Part shown: positions 8,693 through 17,440 of the stretch, piece by piece | How the letters are laid out: each line of letters opens with the position of its first letter | Numbering within the stretch: position 1 is the first letter of the stretch | Made by a program: the position numbers and the translations under genes | Assembly (NCBI GenBank): GCA_031385445.1 | Contig: JANNBM010000021.1 | Coordinates: 12,214 to 76,213, forward strand | Origin: CAIYZT01 sp031385445 | GTDB taxonomy: Bacteria; Pseudomonadota; Alphaproteobacteria; Rhodobacterales; Rhodobacteraceae | DNA length: 64,000 bases | Direction: 5' to 3' | The notes under the pieces: model-generated | Told to the model about the DNA's origin: nothing | Database searches by the model: none | The model's input: the letters and a program-made list of their open reading frames with translations, nothing else

Positions 8693-9850
8693 TTAGCCCG
8701 CTTGCCGTTTCAAAATCGCGATAAAGAAACCATCGCCTTTTTCCGAAACCGGCAAGCGCAACGCATGGGTGCAAACCCAACCCGATTGACGCGCGACAAA
8801 CGACGCGACCTGATCTTCGTTTTCCTCTTGCAAGATAGAACAGGTCGCATAGGCCAGAACACCCGCAGGTTGTATGAGTTGCGCCGCCCGGTCAAGGATT
8901 TCCGATTGCATTTGGCAAATCTGGGCAAGTCTTGCCGAGGTCAAGGCCCATTTGCCCATCGGATCACGCCGCCAGCTGCCCGAACCCGAACAAGGCACGT
9001 CGCACAGCACCAGATCATAGGGGCCCGCCGCGCCCGGATCGGCGGGCTGGGTGATCTTGGCGCCAGCCCGGCGGGCACGTTCGGGCAGATCCTTCATGCG
9101 CTGCGCAAAGGCATCGTGGGCGTGGAATTTGGCCCTAACTAGATTGGCCATGGCCAGCGTTTTGCCGCCGCCACCTGCACAATAATCCAGGACTTTGTGC
9201 CCATCCCGCAGCGGCAATTGCAGAACGATGGCCTGGGACGATCGGTCCTGAAGTTCAACCAAACCCTCAAGGTAAGCTCGTGAGCCACTGATTTTACGCG
9301 CATTTTCCGTTACAAGAAGCGCTGTCCTGATCTCCGGATCCGCCTCTGCTGCGATCCCTGCTTCGGCCAAGGCGGCGATGGCCGCGGGCAGAGTGGCTTT
9401 GGCGAGGTTGACCCGCAGAAAAACCGGCGCGCGGTGTTTCAAGTGCAGCATCGTGGCCTCAAAGGCATTGCCAAGGGAGGCTTCAAGCTTCGGTGCAAGC
9501 CAGTCGGGGCAATCCAGGACGTCCAGACGGCTCGGCGTCCGCGCCTCGTCTGTGGGGGAAATAGGTGCAGGGGCGTGGCCTTCTCCGGTGAATAGTCCAA
9601 TTGGATCAATGCCTTGCGCGCGGGTCAGGCCCAAGATAAGCCCCCGGCCCGTCATGGCGCCGCCAAGCGCGGCAAAGGAGCGTTTGCAGCGCAGCGCCTC
9701 GTACACCAGATCACGCACCGCGAAACGGTCGGCGGACCCCGCGAACCGGCTGGCGCGGCCCCAGTTGGCAAGCGCCTGTTCGGCGGGGCGTCCGGCGAGG
9801 ATCTGGTCAAGCACGGCAATGGCCGCTGAAAGGCGGGCGGGCGGGGTCAT
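8693..9850 (-). CDS. RsmB/NOP2-family RNA (cytosine-5) methyltransferase
   Basis: A 385-residue SAM-dependent methyltransferase that should modify a cytosine in rRNA. The N-terminal NusB-like helical region (ARLSAAIAVLDQIL) is followed by a Rossmann core with the SAM-binding VLDYCAGGGGKTLAMA and the two family cysteines in DVPCSGSGSWRRDP and YATCSILQEENEDQ. An in-frame start lies 36 codons upstream, but that extension has no family resemblance and would cross the region shared with the divergent exoD-like gene, so I use MTPPARLSAA. It could be RsmB (m5C967 of 16S rRNA) or a paralogue; the sequence alone does not decide. Confidence 0.9.
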   Translation of the reverse strand: MTPPARLSAAIAVLDQILAGRPAEQALANWGRASRFAGSADRFAVRDLVYEALRCKRSFAALGGAMTGRGLILGLTRAQGIDPIGLFTGEGHAPAPISPTDEARTPSRLDVLDCPDWLAPKLEASLGNAFEATMLHLKHRAPVFLRVNLAKATLPAAIAALAEAGIAAEADPEIRTALLVTENARKISGSRAYLEGLVELQDRSSQAIVLQLPLRDGHKVLDYCAGGGGKTLAMANLVRAKFHAHDAFAQRMKDLPERARRAGAKITQPADPGAAGPYDLVLCDVPCSGSGSWRRDPMGKWALTSARLAQICQMQSEILDRAAQLIQPAGVLAYATCSILQEENEDQVASFVARQSGWVCTHALRLPVSEKGDGFFIAILKRQAG

Positions 9851-9982
9851 CTGGTTTCCGGTGCACTGGGTCTGGTGATAAAGTCCATAAGGCGGCGCAT
9901 TGCCAAGAGCAATCGCTGTGGTAAAGCGCGCACTGCGGGGCCATTCAGGGCCCCACAAAGTCCAAGGGGGAAGGCGGATCAG

Positions 9983-10633
9983 ATGGGGGACGAGCCGAGC
10001 GAAAGCGGCAGAATCGCCAATGCACCGCTGGGGCTAAACGGCATTTTGCAGTCTTTGGTCGGCGGGTCTGATGCGCCGGAACGTGTGTCGTTGTCACAGA
10101 TCGCCGCAACTTTGGATGAGCGGGCGCGCGCTGTGTTGATTGTTCTGTTTGCCATGCCCAATTGCCTGCCGGGCATTCCGGGCACCTCGGCAATCACCGG
10201 GCTGCCGCTGCTGTTTTTAACGGTGCAAATGGCGCTGTCGCGCCCGCCATGGCTGCCAGGGTTTTTGTCAGAGCGCACAGTTTCAACGGGCTGGCTGCGA
10301 TCCGTTCTGGGCCGCGCGGAGCCATGGATAGTGCGGATCGAACGGCTTATCCGTCCGCGCCTGTCGGTCCTGTGCGAGGGGCCAGCGGAGCGAGCGATCG
10401 GGCTGGTCTGCGCGGTGCTGGCGCTGACTGTGATGCTGCCGATCCCGCTGGGAAACATTTTGCCATCGCTGGCGCTGATCGCCTTTTCGCTTGCGCTCAT
10501 TGGCCGCGACGGGTGCTGGGTGCTTGTGGGGCTGGCGATAACGGCCGCCTCCGCCACCCTGCTGACACTTGCAGGATGGGCAGCGTTTCAATCTTTGCTT
10601 TACCTGTGGATCAAATGGTTTGGGCTCGCCTAA
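9983..10633 (+). CDS. ExoD-family exopolysaccharide synthesis membrane protein
   Basis: About 216 residues starting MGDEPSESGR after a purine-rich AAGGGGGAAGG stretch. The family core is clear: a cytoplasmic N-terminal part with VSLSQIAATLDERARAVLIV, the loop motif NCLPGIPGTSAITGLPLL, and four hydrophobic segments, the last ending LYLWIKWFGLA. ExoD proteins influence exopolysaccharide production in rhizobia; their biochemical role is unknown. The gene diverges from the RsmB-like gene and converges on guaB with a five-base gap. Confidence 0.85.
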   Translation: MGDEPSESGRIANAPLGLNGILQSLVGGSDAPERVSLSQIAATLDERARAVLIVLFAMPNCLPGIPGTSAITGLPLLFLTVQMALSRPPWLPGFLSERTVSTGWLRSVLGRAEPWIVRIERLIRPRLSVLCEGPAERAIGLVCAVLALTVMLPIPLGNILPSLALIAFSLALIGRDGCWVLVGLAITAASATLLTLAGWAAFQSLLYLWIKWFGLA

Positions 10634-10638
10634 CCCAT

Positions 10639-12087
10639 TCATCCCATGCGGTAATTCGGGCTTTCGCGGGTGATCTGCACATCATGCACATGGCTTTCCG
10701 TAAGCCCCGCCCCGGTGATCCGTACAAACGTACAGTTCTGCCGCATCTCGGCCACGGTGCGGTTTCCGGTGTATCCCATCGAAGCGCGCAGACCACCCAC
10801 CATCTGATGCAGCACGCCCGCGACCGCGCCCTTATAGGGCACCTGCCCCTCGATCCCTTCGGGCACCAGCTTGTCACTGGCGGCATCTTTCTGGAAGTAC
10901 CGGTCGGCCGATCCGCGCGCCATTGCGCCAAGCGAGCCCATGCCGCGGTAGGCTTTGAACGAGCGGCCCTGCCACAAGATCAACTCGCCGGGGGCTTCGT
11001 CGGTGCCTGCGATGGCAGAACCGACCATGGCGCAGCTGGCCCCTGCCGCGATGGCCTTGGCGAAATCGCCGGAATATTTGATGCCGCCATCGGCAATCAC
11101 CGGAATATCGCCCGCCGCACGCGCGGCATCCATGATTGCGGTCAGTTGCGGCACGCCGACGCCCGCGACGATCCGCGTGGTGCAGATCGATCCTGGCCCG
11201 ATGCCGACCTTCACCGCATCCGCCCCCGCCCCGATCAAGGCGCGCGTGGCCTCGCCCGTGGCGACATTGCCCGCCACCACTTGCACCGTGTTCGACACTT
11301 TCTTGATTCGCTCCACCGCGATCGCAACGCCTTCGGAATGGCCATGCGCGGTGTCGATCACCACCATATCCACCCCCGCCTCGATCAAGGCCATCGACCG
11401 CTCAAACCCGGCATCGCCCACGGTCGAAGCCGCCGCGACCCGCAGCCGGCCCATCTCGTCTTTGCAGGCATGTGGGTTCAGCACGGCCTTTTCGGTGTCC
11501 TTCAGCGTCAAAAGCCCGGTCAGCTTGCCCGCGCCGTCCGTCACCAGCAGCTTTTCAATGCGCCGCGCCTTCATCAAACTGATCGCATGATCGCGGTCGA
11601 TCGGTTCATGCGTCAGCGCCAGATTGGTCGAGGTCATCATCACCGAAACCGGGGTGCGGTCATCGGCGGCGAAACGCATGTCACGGTTGGTGACGATGCC
11701 AAGCACGCGGCCGTTCAGATCGACAACCGGAAAACCGGTGATCTGATAGCGCTCCATCAGCAGTTTGGCATCGGCCATGGTTTGATCGGGGGTCAAGGTA
11801 ATGGGTTGATAGACCACGCCGGATTCGAACCGCTTCACTCGGCTGACCTCGCGCGCCTGCGCCGCGATGTCCAGATTTCGGTGAATCACGCCGATCCCGC
11901 CCGCCTGCGCCATCGCAATCGCCATGCGGCCCTCGGTCACCGTATCCATCGCAGAGGACAGGAGCGGGATGTTCATGCGCACGGATTTGGTGACAAAGGT
12001 TGATGTATCGGCGTCCGAGGGCAGCACATTGCTGGCAGCGGGAACCAAGAGCACATCGTCAAAGGTGAGCGCCTCGCGAATCTCCAT
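10639..12087 (-). CDS. guaB: IMP dehydrogenase
   Basis: A 482-residue enzyme converting IMP to XMP with NAD, the committed step of GMP synthesis. Order: the N-terminal part of the barrel (EALTFDDVLLVPAASNVLPS), two CBS domains at about 90-205 (SVMMTSTNLAL, IEKLLVTDGAGKLTGLLT), and the catalytic loop with Cys302 in GPGSICTTRIVAGVGVPQ. The start MEIREALTF is fixed by a perfect AGGAGG seven bases upstream; a longer frame exists but lacks such support. guaA, the next enzyme of the pathway, is 21 kb away in this window, not in an operon with it. Confidence 0.98.
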   Translation of the reverse strand: MEIREALTFDDVLLVPAASNVLPSDADTSTFVTKSVRMNIPLLSSAMDTVTEGRMAIAMAQAGGIGVIHRNLDIAAQAREVSRVKRFESGVVYQPITLTPDQTMADAKLLMERYQITGFPVVDLNGRVLGIVTNRDMRFAADDRTPVSVMMTSTNLALTHEPIDRDHAISLMKARRIEKLLVTDGAGKLTGLLTLKDTEKAVLNPHACKDEMGRLRVAAASTVGDAGFERSMALIEAGVDMVVIDTAHGHSEGVAIAVERIKKVSNTVQVVAGNVATGEATRALIGAGADAVKVGIGPGSICTTRIVAGVGVPQLTAIMDAARAAGDIPVIADGGIKYSGDFAKAIAAGASCAMVGSAIAGTDEAPGELILWQGRSFKAYRGMGSLGAMARGSADRYFQKDAASDKLVPEGIEGQVPYKGAVAGVLHQMVGGLRASMGYTGNRTVAEMRQNCTFVRITGAGLTESHVHDVQITRESPNYRMG

Positions 12088-12227
12088 GAAATCCTCCTTT
12101 TGGGGGGTTGGGAGTTTGTTCGTTTGACGGGTCCCTCTTTCACCTTGCGGGGCCAAACGCAAGGGGGCGGCTTGCACTTGACCGCAATTCGCGGCTTTGT
12201 GCGGGGTGAATGGTTAAGGGGCGGAAG

Positions 12228-12923
12228 ATGCGCGTTGCGATTGTTGAGAATACCAAAGTCACCCATCACGGGCAGGTCGGGGTGGCGCTGCATGAAAAGG
12301 CGGCGCTGATTGATCAGTACAAGCCCTGGCTGGACGGCGTTTTGCCCAAAGCGGGCAGTTTTGATGCGTTGGTGGTGTTCGGCGGCGAGCAGTCGGCCCT
12401 GGATGATCACCTTCATCCCTATTTGCCGAGCCTTGCGCATCTGATGGCGGAAACGGCGGCGGGCGGGCGGGCGGTTTTAGGCATCTGCCTTGGCGCGCAG
12501 GTGTTTGCGCGCGGGCTTGGCGCGGACAATCTGATTGGGACCGCGCCCGAGTTTGGCTGGTGCGCGGTCAGCAAACGTGCCGAAGCCGTGGCTGATCCGG
12601 TTCTGGCCGCCCTGCCGCCGAGTTTTGGCATCTTTGAATGGCACAGCGACACCTTCACACCGCCGCCGGGCGCGGTGCATCTGGCATCCTCGCCAGTCGC
12701 GTCGGTTCAGTGCTTTCGCTATGGCCGCGCAGGGTACGGGATGCAGTTTCACTTTGAAGCCAGCTGCGCCGTGGCCCGTGATTGGTGCCAGACCTTCCGC
12801 CCAACGATTGAGCGGGTCATGCCCGGTTGGGCCGACCAATTCGACGTTCATGCCGAAGCGGACGGCATCGCGGCGGATGCGGCGGGATTGCAGATTGCGC
12901 GGGCCTGGACGGCGCTGATTTGA
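12228..12923 (+). CDS. Class I glutamine amidotransferase-like protein
   Basis: A 231-residue stand-alone GATase domain. The nucleophile Cys87 sits in GICLGAQ and the His175-x-Glu177 pair in GMQFHFEAS, so the catalytic triad is complete. Such single-domain proteins resemble GMP synthase glutaminase subunits and GuaA-like hydrolases acting on gamma-glutamyl compounds; the acceptor here is unknown. The start MRVAIVENTK follows GGGGCGGAAG; a GTG six codons earlier is less likely. It diverges from guaB over about 140 bases and converges with the dioxygenase-like gene. Confidence 0.85.
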   Translation: MRVAIVENTKVTHHGQVGVALHEKAALIDQYKPWLDGVLPKAGSFDALVVFGGEQSALDDHLHPYLPSLAHLMAETAAGGRAVLGICLGAQVFARGLGADNLIGTAPEFGWCAVSKRAEAVADPVLAALPPSFGIFEWHSDTFTPPPGAVHLASSPVASVQCFRYGRAGYGMQFHFEASCAVARDWCQTFRPTIERVMPGWADQFDVHAEADGIAADAAGLQIARAWTALI

Positions 12924-12927
12924 CCTG

Positions 12928-13719
12928 TCAGCGCCTCAGCACCGGAAACCAATCCTCGCGCAAACGCTCGCCCGGTTGCATGCCATGGCCGGGAAACGGC
13001 GGCGAGGTTGGGCCGGGGCGGGCGACATAGCGGGCATCGTCGCCCACAAAGCGCAATGAAAACGCGCGGCGGCGCTGATCGGTGGTGTTGCCGCGCGCAC
13101 CGTGCAAGGTCAGATAGTTGAAGGCCACGGCGTCGCCCGGCTCCATCTGCCATTCCAGAACCTGCATCCCTTCCGCATCCGGATCGGGCACGGGCATATA
13201 TTTCGCCTCGTCCGGGTAAAAGCTGGTTTCCGCCAGCCAGCGCGTCGGCAAAACCTCGCGCGGCCACAGGTGCGAGCCGGCAACACAGCGCAAGGACGCC
13301 TCTTTGACCGGATCAAGCGGTGACCAGAATGACACGGTCTGTCGGCCCTGAACAAAATAATAGGGGCCGTCCTGATGCCAGGGCGTGGGTTTGCTGGTGC
13401 CGGGTTCCTTGACGAGCACATGATCGTGGAAAAGCTGCACATAGGGCGAGCCCATCAGCCGGCCCGCCACCTGCGCCGCCTCCGAGCCGCGGATCACCTC
13501 TTCAAATTCGGGGATCCTTTGCCAGTTGCAATAATCGTCAAAAAACCGCCCCTTGTCGCCCGGTTTCAGGTTTTCCGCCCCAAAGGGCCCCGGCGCGGCC
13601 ATGTTCCGCTCTATCCCGGCGCGCAGCTGCGGCACATAGTCTGCCCAAAGACCCTTGATCAGCACGGCACCGTCGCGCTGATAGGCGGCCACCAAATCGT
13701 CCGGAATGTCGATGCTCAT
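12928..13719 (-). CDS. Phytanoyl-CoA dioxygenase (PhyH) family oxygenase
   Basis: A 263-residue cytoplasmic Fe(II)/2-oxoglutarate oxygenase. The iron ligands are visible as His115-x-Asp117 in TPWHQDGPYY and His206 in LTLHGARGN, with a following arginine cluster (QRRRAFSLRF) suited to binding 2-oxoglutarate. The conserved PGDAVAFN strand precedes the distal histidine. An AAGGAGA ribosome site sits seven bases before the ATG. The substrate cannot be told: PhyH proteins hydroxylate fatty acyl groups, ectoine, quorum molecules and more. No neighbour gives a pathway clue. Confidence 0.87.
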   Translation of the reverse strand: MSIDIPDDLVAAYQRDGAVLIKGLWADYVPQLRAGIERNMAAPGPFGAENLKPGDKGRFFDDYCNWQRIPEFEEVIRGSEAAQVAGRLMGSPYVQLFHDHVLVKEPGTSKPTPWHQDGPYYFVQGRQTVSFWSPLDPVKEASLRCVAGSHLWPREVLPTRWLAETSFYPDEAKYMPVPDPDAEGMQVLEWQMEPGDAVAFNYLTLHGARGNTTDQRRRAFSLRFVGDDARYVARPGPTSPPFPGHGMQPGERLREDWFPVLRR

Positions 13720-13881
13720 GGGGATCTCCTTTGCGGTTATCTGCGCGCGCTTTGGCGGTTTAGTAAAGCCCCGCTAATTGGGGGCAAAGCTGCAAGTGCC
13801 CCCTTCTCGGCTTGGCAGTTTATCACTAGAACCGATGATAGCGCCAACACGCGGCCCCCTATTGACCAAGGATCGTTTTGA

Positions 13882-14847
13882 ATGACCGCCACGCTTGCCA
13901 TCCTTGCCGATATTGGCGGAACCAACACGCGCGTCGCGCTGGCCCATGGCCGCCGGGTGCAGCGCGAATCCATCCGTAAATTTTCGAACGCCGAATTTTC
14001 CGGGTTGGAGCCGATCTTGCGGACATTTTTGAAAGACGCGGGCATTTCGGGTGTGCAAGGCGCCTGCGTGGCCGCGGCAGGTCCGGTGCGTGACGGGGTG
14101 GCCGAGATGACCAATCTGTCATGGGTGATCGACAACGCGATGCTTGCGCGGGCAAGCGGGGCCAGCAAGATGGCCATCATGAACGATCTTCAGGCGCAAG
14201 GTCAGGCCCTGGGGCACATTGCGGACGAGCATCTGTCGGTGCTGCTTGACGGACCGCAAAGGCCGGGCGCTGCGATGCTGGCCGTCGGGCTTGGCACGGG
14301 GATGAACGCCGCGCCGGTGCATGACACGCCCTTTGGCCGGATCGTGGCGGCGTCTGAATGCGGGCATGTGTCGATGCCGGTGCAAAGCGCGCAAGATTTC
14401 CGGCTGGCCGGGTTTCTGGCGCAAGATGTTGACAACGCGCATGGTTTTGCCGGGGCCGAAGATGCCATCGCGGGGCGCGGCATTGCCAATATCTATGAAT
14501 TTCTGACACTCGAAGCCGGGGCGCGGACCGCAAAGGCGACGGCCGAGGTTATGGCCGATCTGGCGCGGGGCGATACCATGGCGCGCCAAACGGCGGCACT
14601 TTACATTCACATCATGGGCCAGACCCTTGGCAATCTTGCCTTGACCCATCTGCCCTTTGGCGGGATCTACCTGATCGGCGGCGTGGCGCGGGCCATCTCG
14701 CCTTATCTGACTGGGATGGGCTTTGAAAAAGCCTTTCGCGACAAGGGCCGCTTTGCCGAGTTCATGCAGAATTTTCGCGTGATGCTGGTCGAAGATGATT
14801 ATGCCGCGCTGACCGGCTGCGCGGCTTATCTGGACACACTCGCCTGA
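13882..14847 (+). CDS. glk: Glucokinase
   Basis: A 321-residue ASKHA-fold sugar kinase phosphorylating glucose with ATP. The phosphate-1 loop is ILADIGGTNTRVAL near the N-terminus, the catalytic aspartate is in MNDLQAQG, the phosphate-2 region is GLGTGMNAAP, and the family segment SECGHVSMPV follows; a late glycine-rich segment is GGIYLIGGVARAI. The length matches bacterial Glk of the E. coli group rather than ROK kinases. Monocistronic: flanked by oppositely oriented genes, with six bases between its stop and that of the esterase. Confidence 0.92.
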   Translation: MTATLAILADIGGTNTRVALAHGRRVQRESIRKFSNAEFSGLEPILRTFLKDAGISGVQGACVAAAGPVRDGVAEMTNLSWVIDNAMLARASGASKMAIMNDLQAQGQALGHIADEHLSVLLDGPQRPGAAMLAVGLGTGMNAAPVHDTPFGRIVAASECGHVSMPVQSAQDFRLAGFLAQDVDNAHGFAGAEDAIAGRGIANIYEFLTLEAGARTAKATAEVMADLARGDTMARQTAALYIHIMGQTLGNLALTHLPFGGIYLIGGVARAISPYLTGMGFEKAFRDKGRFAEFMQNFRVMLVEDDYAALTGCAAYLDTLA

Positions 14848-14853
14848 GCGCCC

Positions 14854-15516
14854 TCAGGCCGGCAGTTTATCCACCAAAAACCGCAACGCGACCGAAAGAC
14901 CATCCGGCGCGATGCCGTGGCCCGAGCCTTTCATCACATGGCCGTAGGTTTCAAACCCGGCCTTGCTGAGGCTGTCCCCGGCGCGCGCCATGTCGGCAAA
15001 GGGCACCACATCATCCTGATCGCCGTGCATGATCAGCACGGGCGGTTTGCAGATCGCCTCGGCTTGCAGCTTTTCCGAAGCCATCAGGCGGCCCGAAATC
15101 GCGACCACCCCTGCGATCGCACGGGCGCGGCGCGGCGCGACATGCAGAGCCATCATCGCGCCTTGCGAGAAACCGACAATCGCCATCGCTTCGGGTTTCA
15201 GCCCTTCGGCGGCAAGCTGCGTATCGAAAAAGGCGTTCAGATCGGCAGTGGACTGCGCCATCCCGGCGTTCTGCTGCGCCTCGGTCGAGCCATCAAACCG
15301 CGGGATCGGAAACCATTGAAACCCGTAAGGGGCCATCAGCGGCTTTTCAGGGGCATCAGGGGCGAGGAAAACCGTGTTCGGCAAATGCGGCGCCAGCACG
15401 TCGGCGAGCCCCAAAAGATCGGCGCCGTCCGCGCCGTAGCCGTGCAAAAACACCACCTGGCTGCTGGTCTTGCCCGAGGTCGCGGCCCGTCGGCCAAATT
15501 TCAAGGATCGCAGCAT
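14854..15516 (-). CDS. Phospholipase/carboxylesterase family serine hydrolase
   Basis: A 220-residue alpha/beta hydrolase of the acyl-protein thioesterase-like group. The triad is Ser117 in GFSQGAMM, Asp169 in HGDQDDVVP and His200 in GSGHGI. FLHGYGADGADL provides the oxyanion-hole HG. No signal peptide, so cytoplasmic. Its ATG overlaps the stop of the DNA glycosylase gene by one base (TGATG), implying one transcript. The substrate is unknown; short-chain esters or thioesters are typical. Confidence 0.87.
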   Translation of the reverse strand: MLRSLKFGRRAATSGKTSSQVVFLHGYGADGADLLGLADVLAPHLPNTVFLAPDAPEKPLMAPYGFQWFPIPRFDGSTEAQQNAGMAQSTADLNAFFDTQLAAEGLKPEAMAIVGFSQGAMMALHVAPRRARAIAGVVAISGRLMASEKLQAEAICKPPVLIMHGDQDDVVPFADMARAGDSLSKAGFETYGHVMKGSGHGIAPDGLSVALRFLVDKLPA

Positions 15517-16142
15517 CAGAGGCCCTCACGCTTCTTTTGAACGTGGTAATAGGCAAAGAGCGCGCGGGCCGCAACCGCCCGCCATGGCGTCCAGCCAACA
15601 GATAGCTCCCGCAGGGAACGCTCACTCGGGCGGGCGGGCAGCGCGAAAAGCGCCTGCGCCGACAGTTGCAGCGCAAGATCGCCCGGCGCAAAGACATCGG
15701 CGCGGCCAAGCGCGAACATGGCATAGATCTCGGCTGTCCAGCGCCCTATGCCGGGGACCGCAACCAAAGTGGTGATCACCGCCTCGTCAGCCATCCCGCG
15801 CAGGGCATTGAAATCAATCGATGATTGCGCCAGCGCGCGGCCATAACGTGCCTTTTGCCGCGACAGGCCCGCCGCCCGCAAATCCTCTTCCGAGGCATGC
15901 GCCACCGCCGCCTGATCCAGGAACCCCGCCCCCGCCATCCGGTTTTTAATCGCATTTGCCGAAGCCACCGAAACCTGCTGGCTGATGATCGCGTCCATCA
16001 AGGCCGCAAACCCATCCGCCCGGCGGCGCAGCGCCAAGGGGCCGGTCAGCGCAAGCGCATGGGCAAAACGCGGATCCTGCGCGGCAAGCCACGCGGCCCC
16101 CTCGTCCACGTCGCTTTGCGTTTCAATGATCCGGCCCACCAT
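15516..16142 (-). CDS. DNA-3-methyladenine glycosylase II (AlkA-like)
   Basis: About 208 residues of the HhH-GPD superfamily, which removes alkylated purines from DNA. The helix-hairpin-helix is VAVPGIGRWTAEIYAM at about 128-142, followed by the catalytic Asp155 in DVFAPGDLALQ, the layout of AlkA/MAG enzymes. It lacks the iron-sulfur cluster and the N-terminal beta domain of E. coli AlkA, so it is the short form. I start at MVGRIIETQSD; a start 35 codons upstream would run into the divergent transporter gene. First gene of a pair with the esterase. Confidence 0.88.
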   Translation of the reverse strand: MVGRIIETQSDVDEGAAWLAAQDPRFAHALALTGPLALRRRADGFAALMDAIISQQVSVASANAIKNRMAGAGFLDQAAVAHASEEDLRAAGLSRQKARYGRALAQSSIDFNALRGMADEAVITTLVAVPGIGRWTAEIYAMFALGRADVFAPGDLALQLSAQALFALPARPSERSLRELSVGWTPWRAVAARALFAYYHVQKKREGL

Positions 16143-16231
16143 CGCGCCACCCTGCCCCAGGCCCAGGGCCAAAGGCAAGCCGCGCTGATTTGGCCTTGAA
16201 GCGAGCGCTTTGAAGGCATAGCCCCTTGGCC

Positions 16232-17440
16232 ATGGAAAATGATGCAATCGCCCGCCGAAACGTTCTGGTCCTTGTTGCCGCGCAGGCGATCATGGGATCG
16301 CAGTTGCCGATGATCTTTACCATCGCCGGGCTTGCGGGCCAGACGCTGGCGCCAAACAAATGCCTTGCCACCTTGTCGATCAGCCTGATGGTGATCGGCT
16401 CCATGCTGACCGCGACGCCGATATCGGCGTTCATGGCGCGGTACGGGCGACGCGCGGGGTTTGTGGTGGGCGCGGGCGGCGGGGCGCTGGGCGCAATTTT
16501 GGGCGCGGCGGGGCTTTACACCCATTCCTTCGCGCTGTTCCTGATCGGGGCGCTGTTTTCCGGCGTCTATATGTCTGCCCAAGGCTTTTTCCGCTTTGCC
16601 GCCGCCGATTCTGCCTCAGACGCATTCCGGCCAAAGGCGATTTCCTGGGTGATGGCGGGCGGTCTTTTGTCGGCTGTCCTCGGCCCGCAGCTAGTGACGG
16701 TGACCGCCGATGCCATGGTCGTGCCCTATCTTGGCACGTATCTGGCGGTTATCGCGCTTAATCTGGGGGGCGTGTTCCTGTTCGCGTTTCTGAACAGCCC
16801 CAAAACCGCCTACGTGCCGAACGCCGACTATACTGGGCGCAGCCGGATCGAGATGCTGCGCAGCCCGCGCATTGCGGTGGCGGTGATCGTGGCGACCGTG
16901 TCCTATGCGTTGATGAACCTGGTGATGACCTCGTCGCCGCTGGCGGTTGTTGGTTGCGGGTTCAAGACCGCCGATGCGGCGCATGTGGTGACAGCGCATG
17001 TTCTGGCGATGTATGCGCCCTCATTCTTTACCGGCGCGCTGATCGCCCGTTTCGGGGTGGAACGGATCATGGCCATCGGGTTGACCATCCTGGCCGCCGC
17101 GGGCGTTGTGGCGATTGCCGGGGTGCAGCTTGGAAACTTCTTTGCCGCGCTGATCCTTTTGGGGCTGGGCTGGAATTTCGGGTTTATCGGGGCGACGACG
17201 ATGCTCGCAGGCGCGCATGAACCCAATGAACGCGGGCGGATGCAGGGGCTGAATGACTTCGTTGTGTTTGGCGGGGTTACGTTGGCCTCATTGTCTTCGG
17301 GCGGGCTGATGAACTGTTCCGGCGGCTCTGTCGAGGCCGGCTGGCAAGCGGTCAATCTGGCAATGCTGCCGTTCCTTGTGGTGGCAGGTGGCGCGCTGAT
17401 CTGGCTCTGGCGGCGACCGGCGCTTACCAACGCCCGGTGA
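16232..17440 (+). CDS. MFS-family transporter
   Basis: A membrane protein of about 402 residues with roughly 12 hydrophobic segments in two halves. The loop between helices 2 and 3 carries a degenerate MFS signature (MARYGRRAGFVVGAGG), with a parallel in the second half (ALIARFGVERIMAIG). The central loop (SPKTAYVPNADYTGRSRIE) divides the halves. Substrate not predictable. Start: ATG of MENDAIARRN, six bases after an in-frame TTG. The 3' end overlaps the convergent NDUFAF6-like gene by 17 bases. Confidence 0.86.
   Translation: MENDAIARRNVLVLVAAQAIMGSQLPMIFTIAGLAGQTLAPNKCLATLSISLMVIGSMLTATPISAFMARYGRRAGFVVGAGGGALGAILGAAGLYTHSFALFLIGALFSGVYMSAQGFFRFAAADSASDAFRPKAISWVMAGGLLSAVLGPQLVTVTADAMVVPYLGTYLAVIALNLGGVFLFAFLNSPKTAYVPNADYTGRSRIEMLRSPRIAVAVIVATVSYALMNLVMTSSPLAVVGCGFKTADAAHVVTAHVLAMYAPSFFTGALIARFGVERIMAIGLTILAAAGVVAIAGVQLGNFFAALILLGLGWNFGFIGATTMLAGAHEPNERGRMQGLNDFVVFGGVTLASLSSGGLMNCSGGSVEAGWQAVNLAMLPFLVVAGGALIWLWRRPALTNAR

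Noticed and set aside
10162..12003. 613-codon open frame on the plus strand opposite guaB
   Set aside because: It is the antisense of a certain GC-rich gene; the peptide is rich in His, Arg and Gln and has no family pattern.
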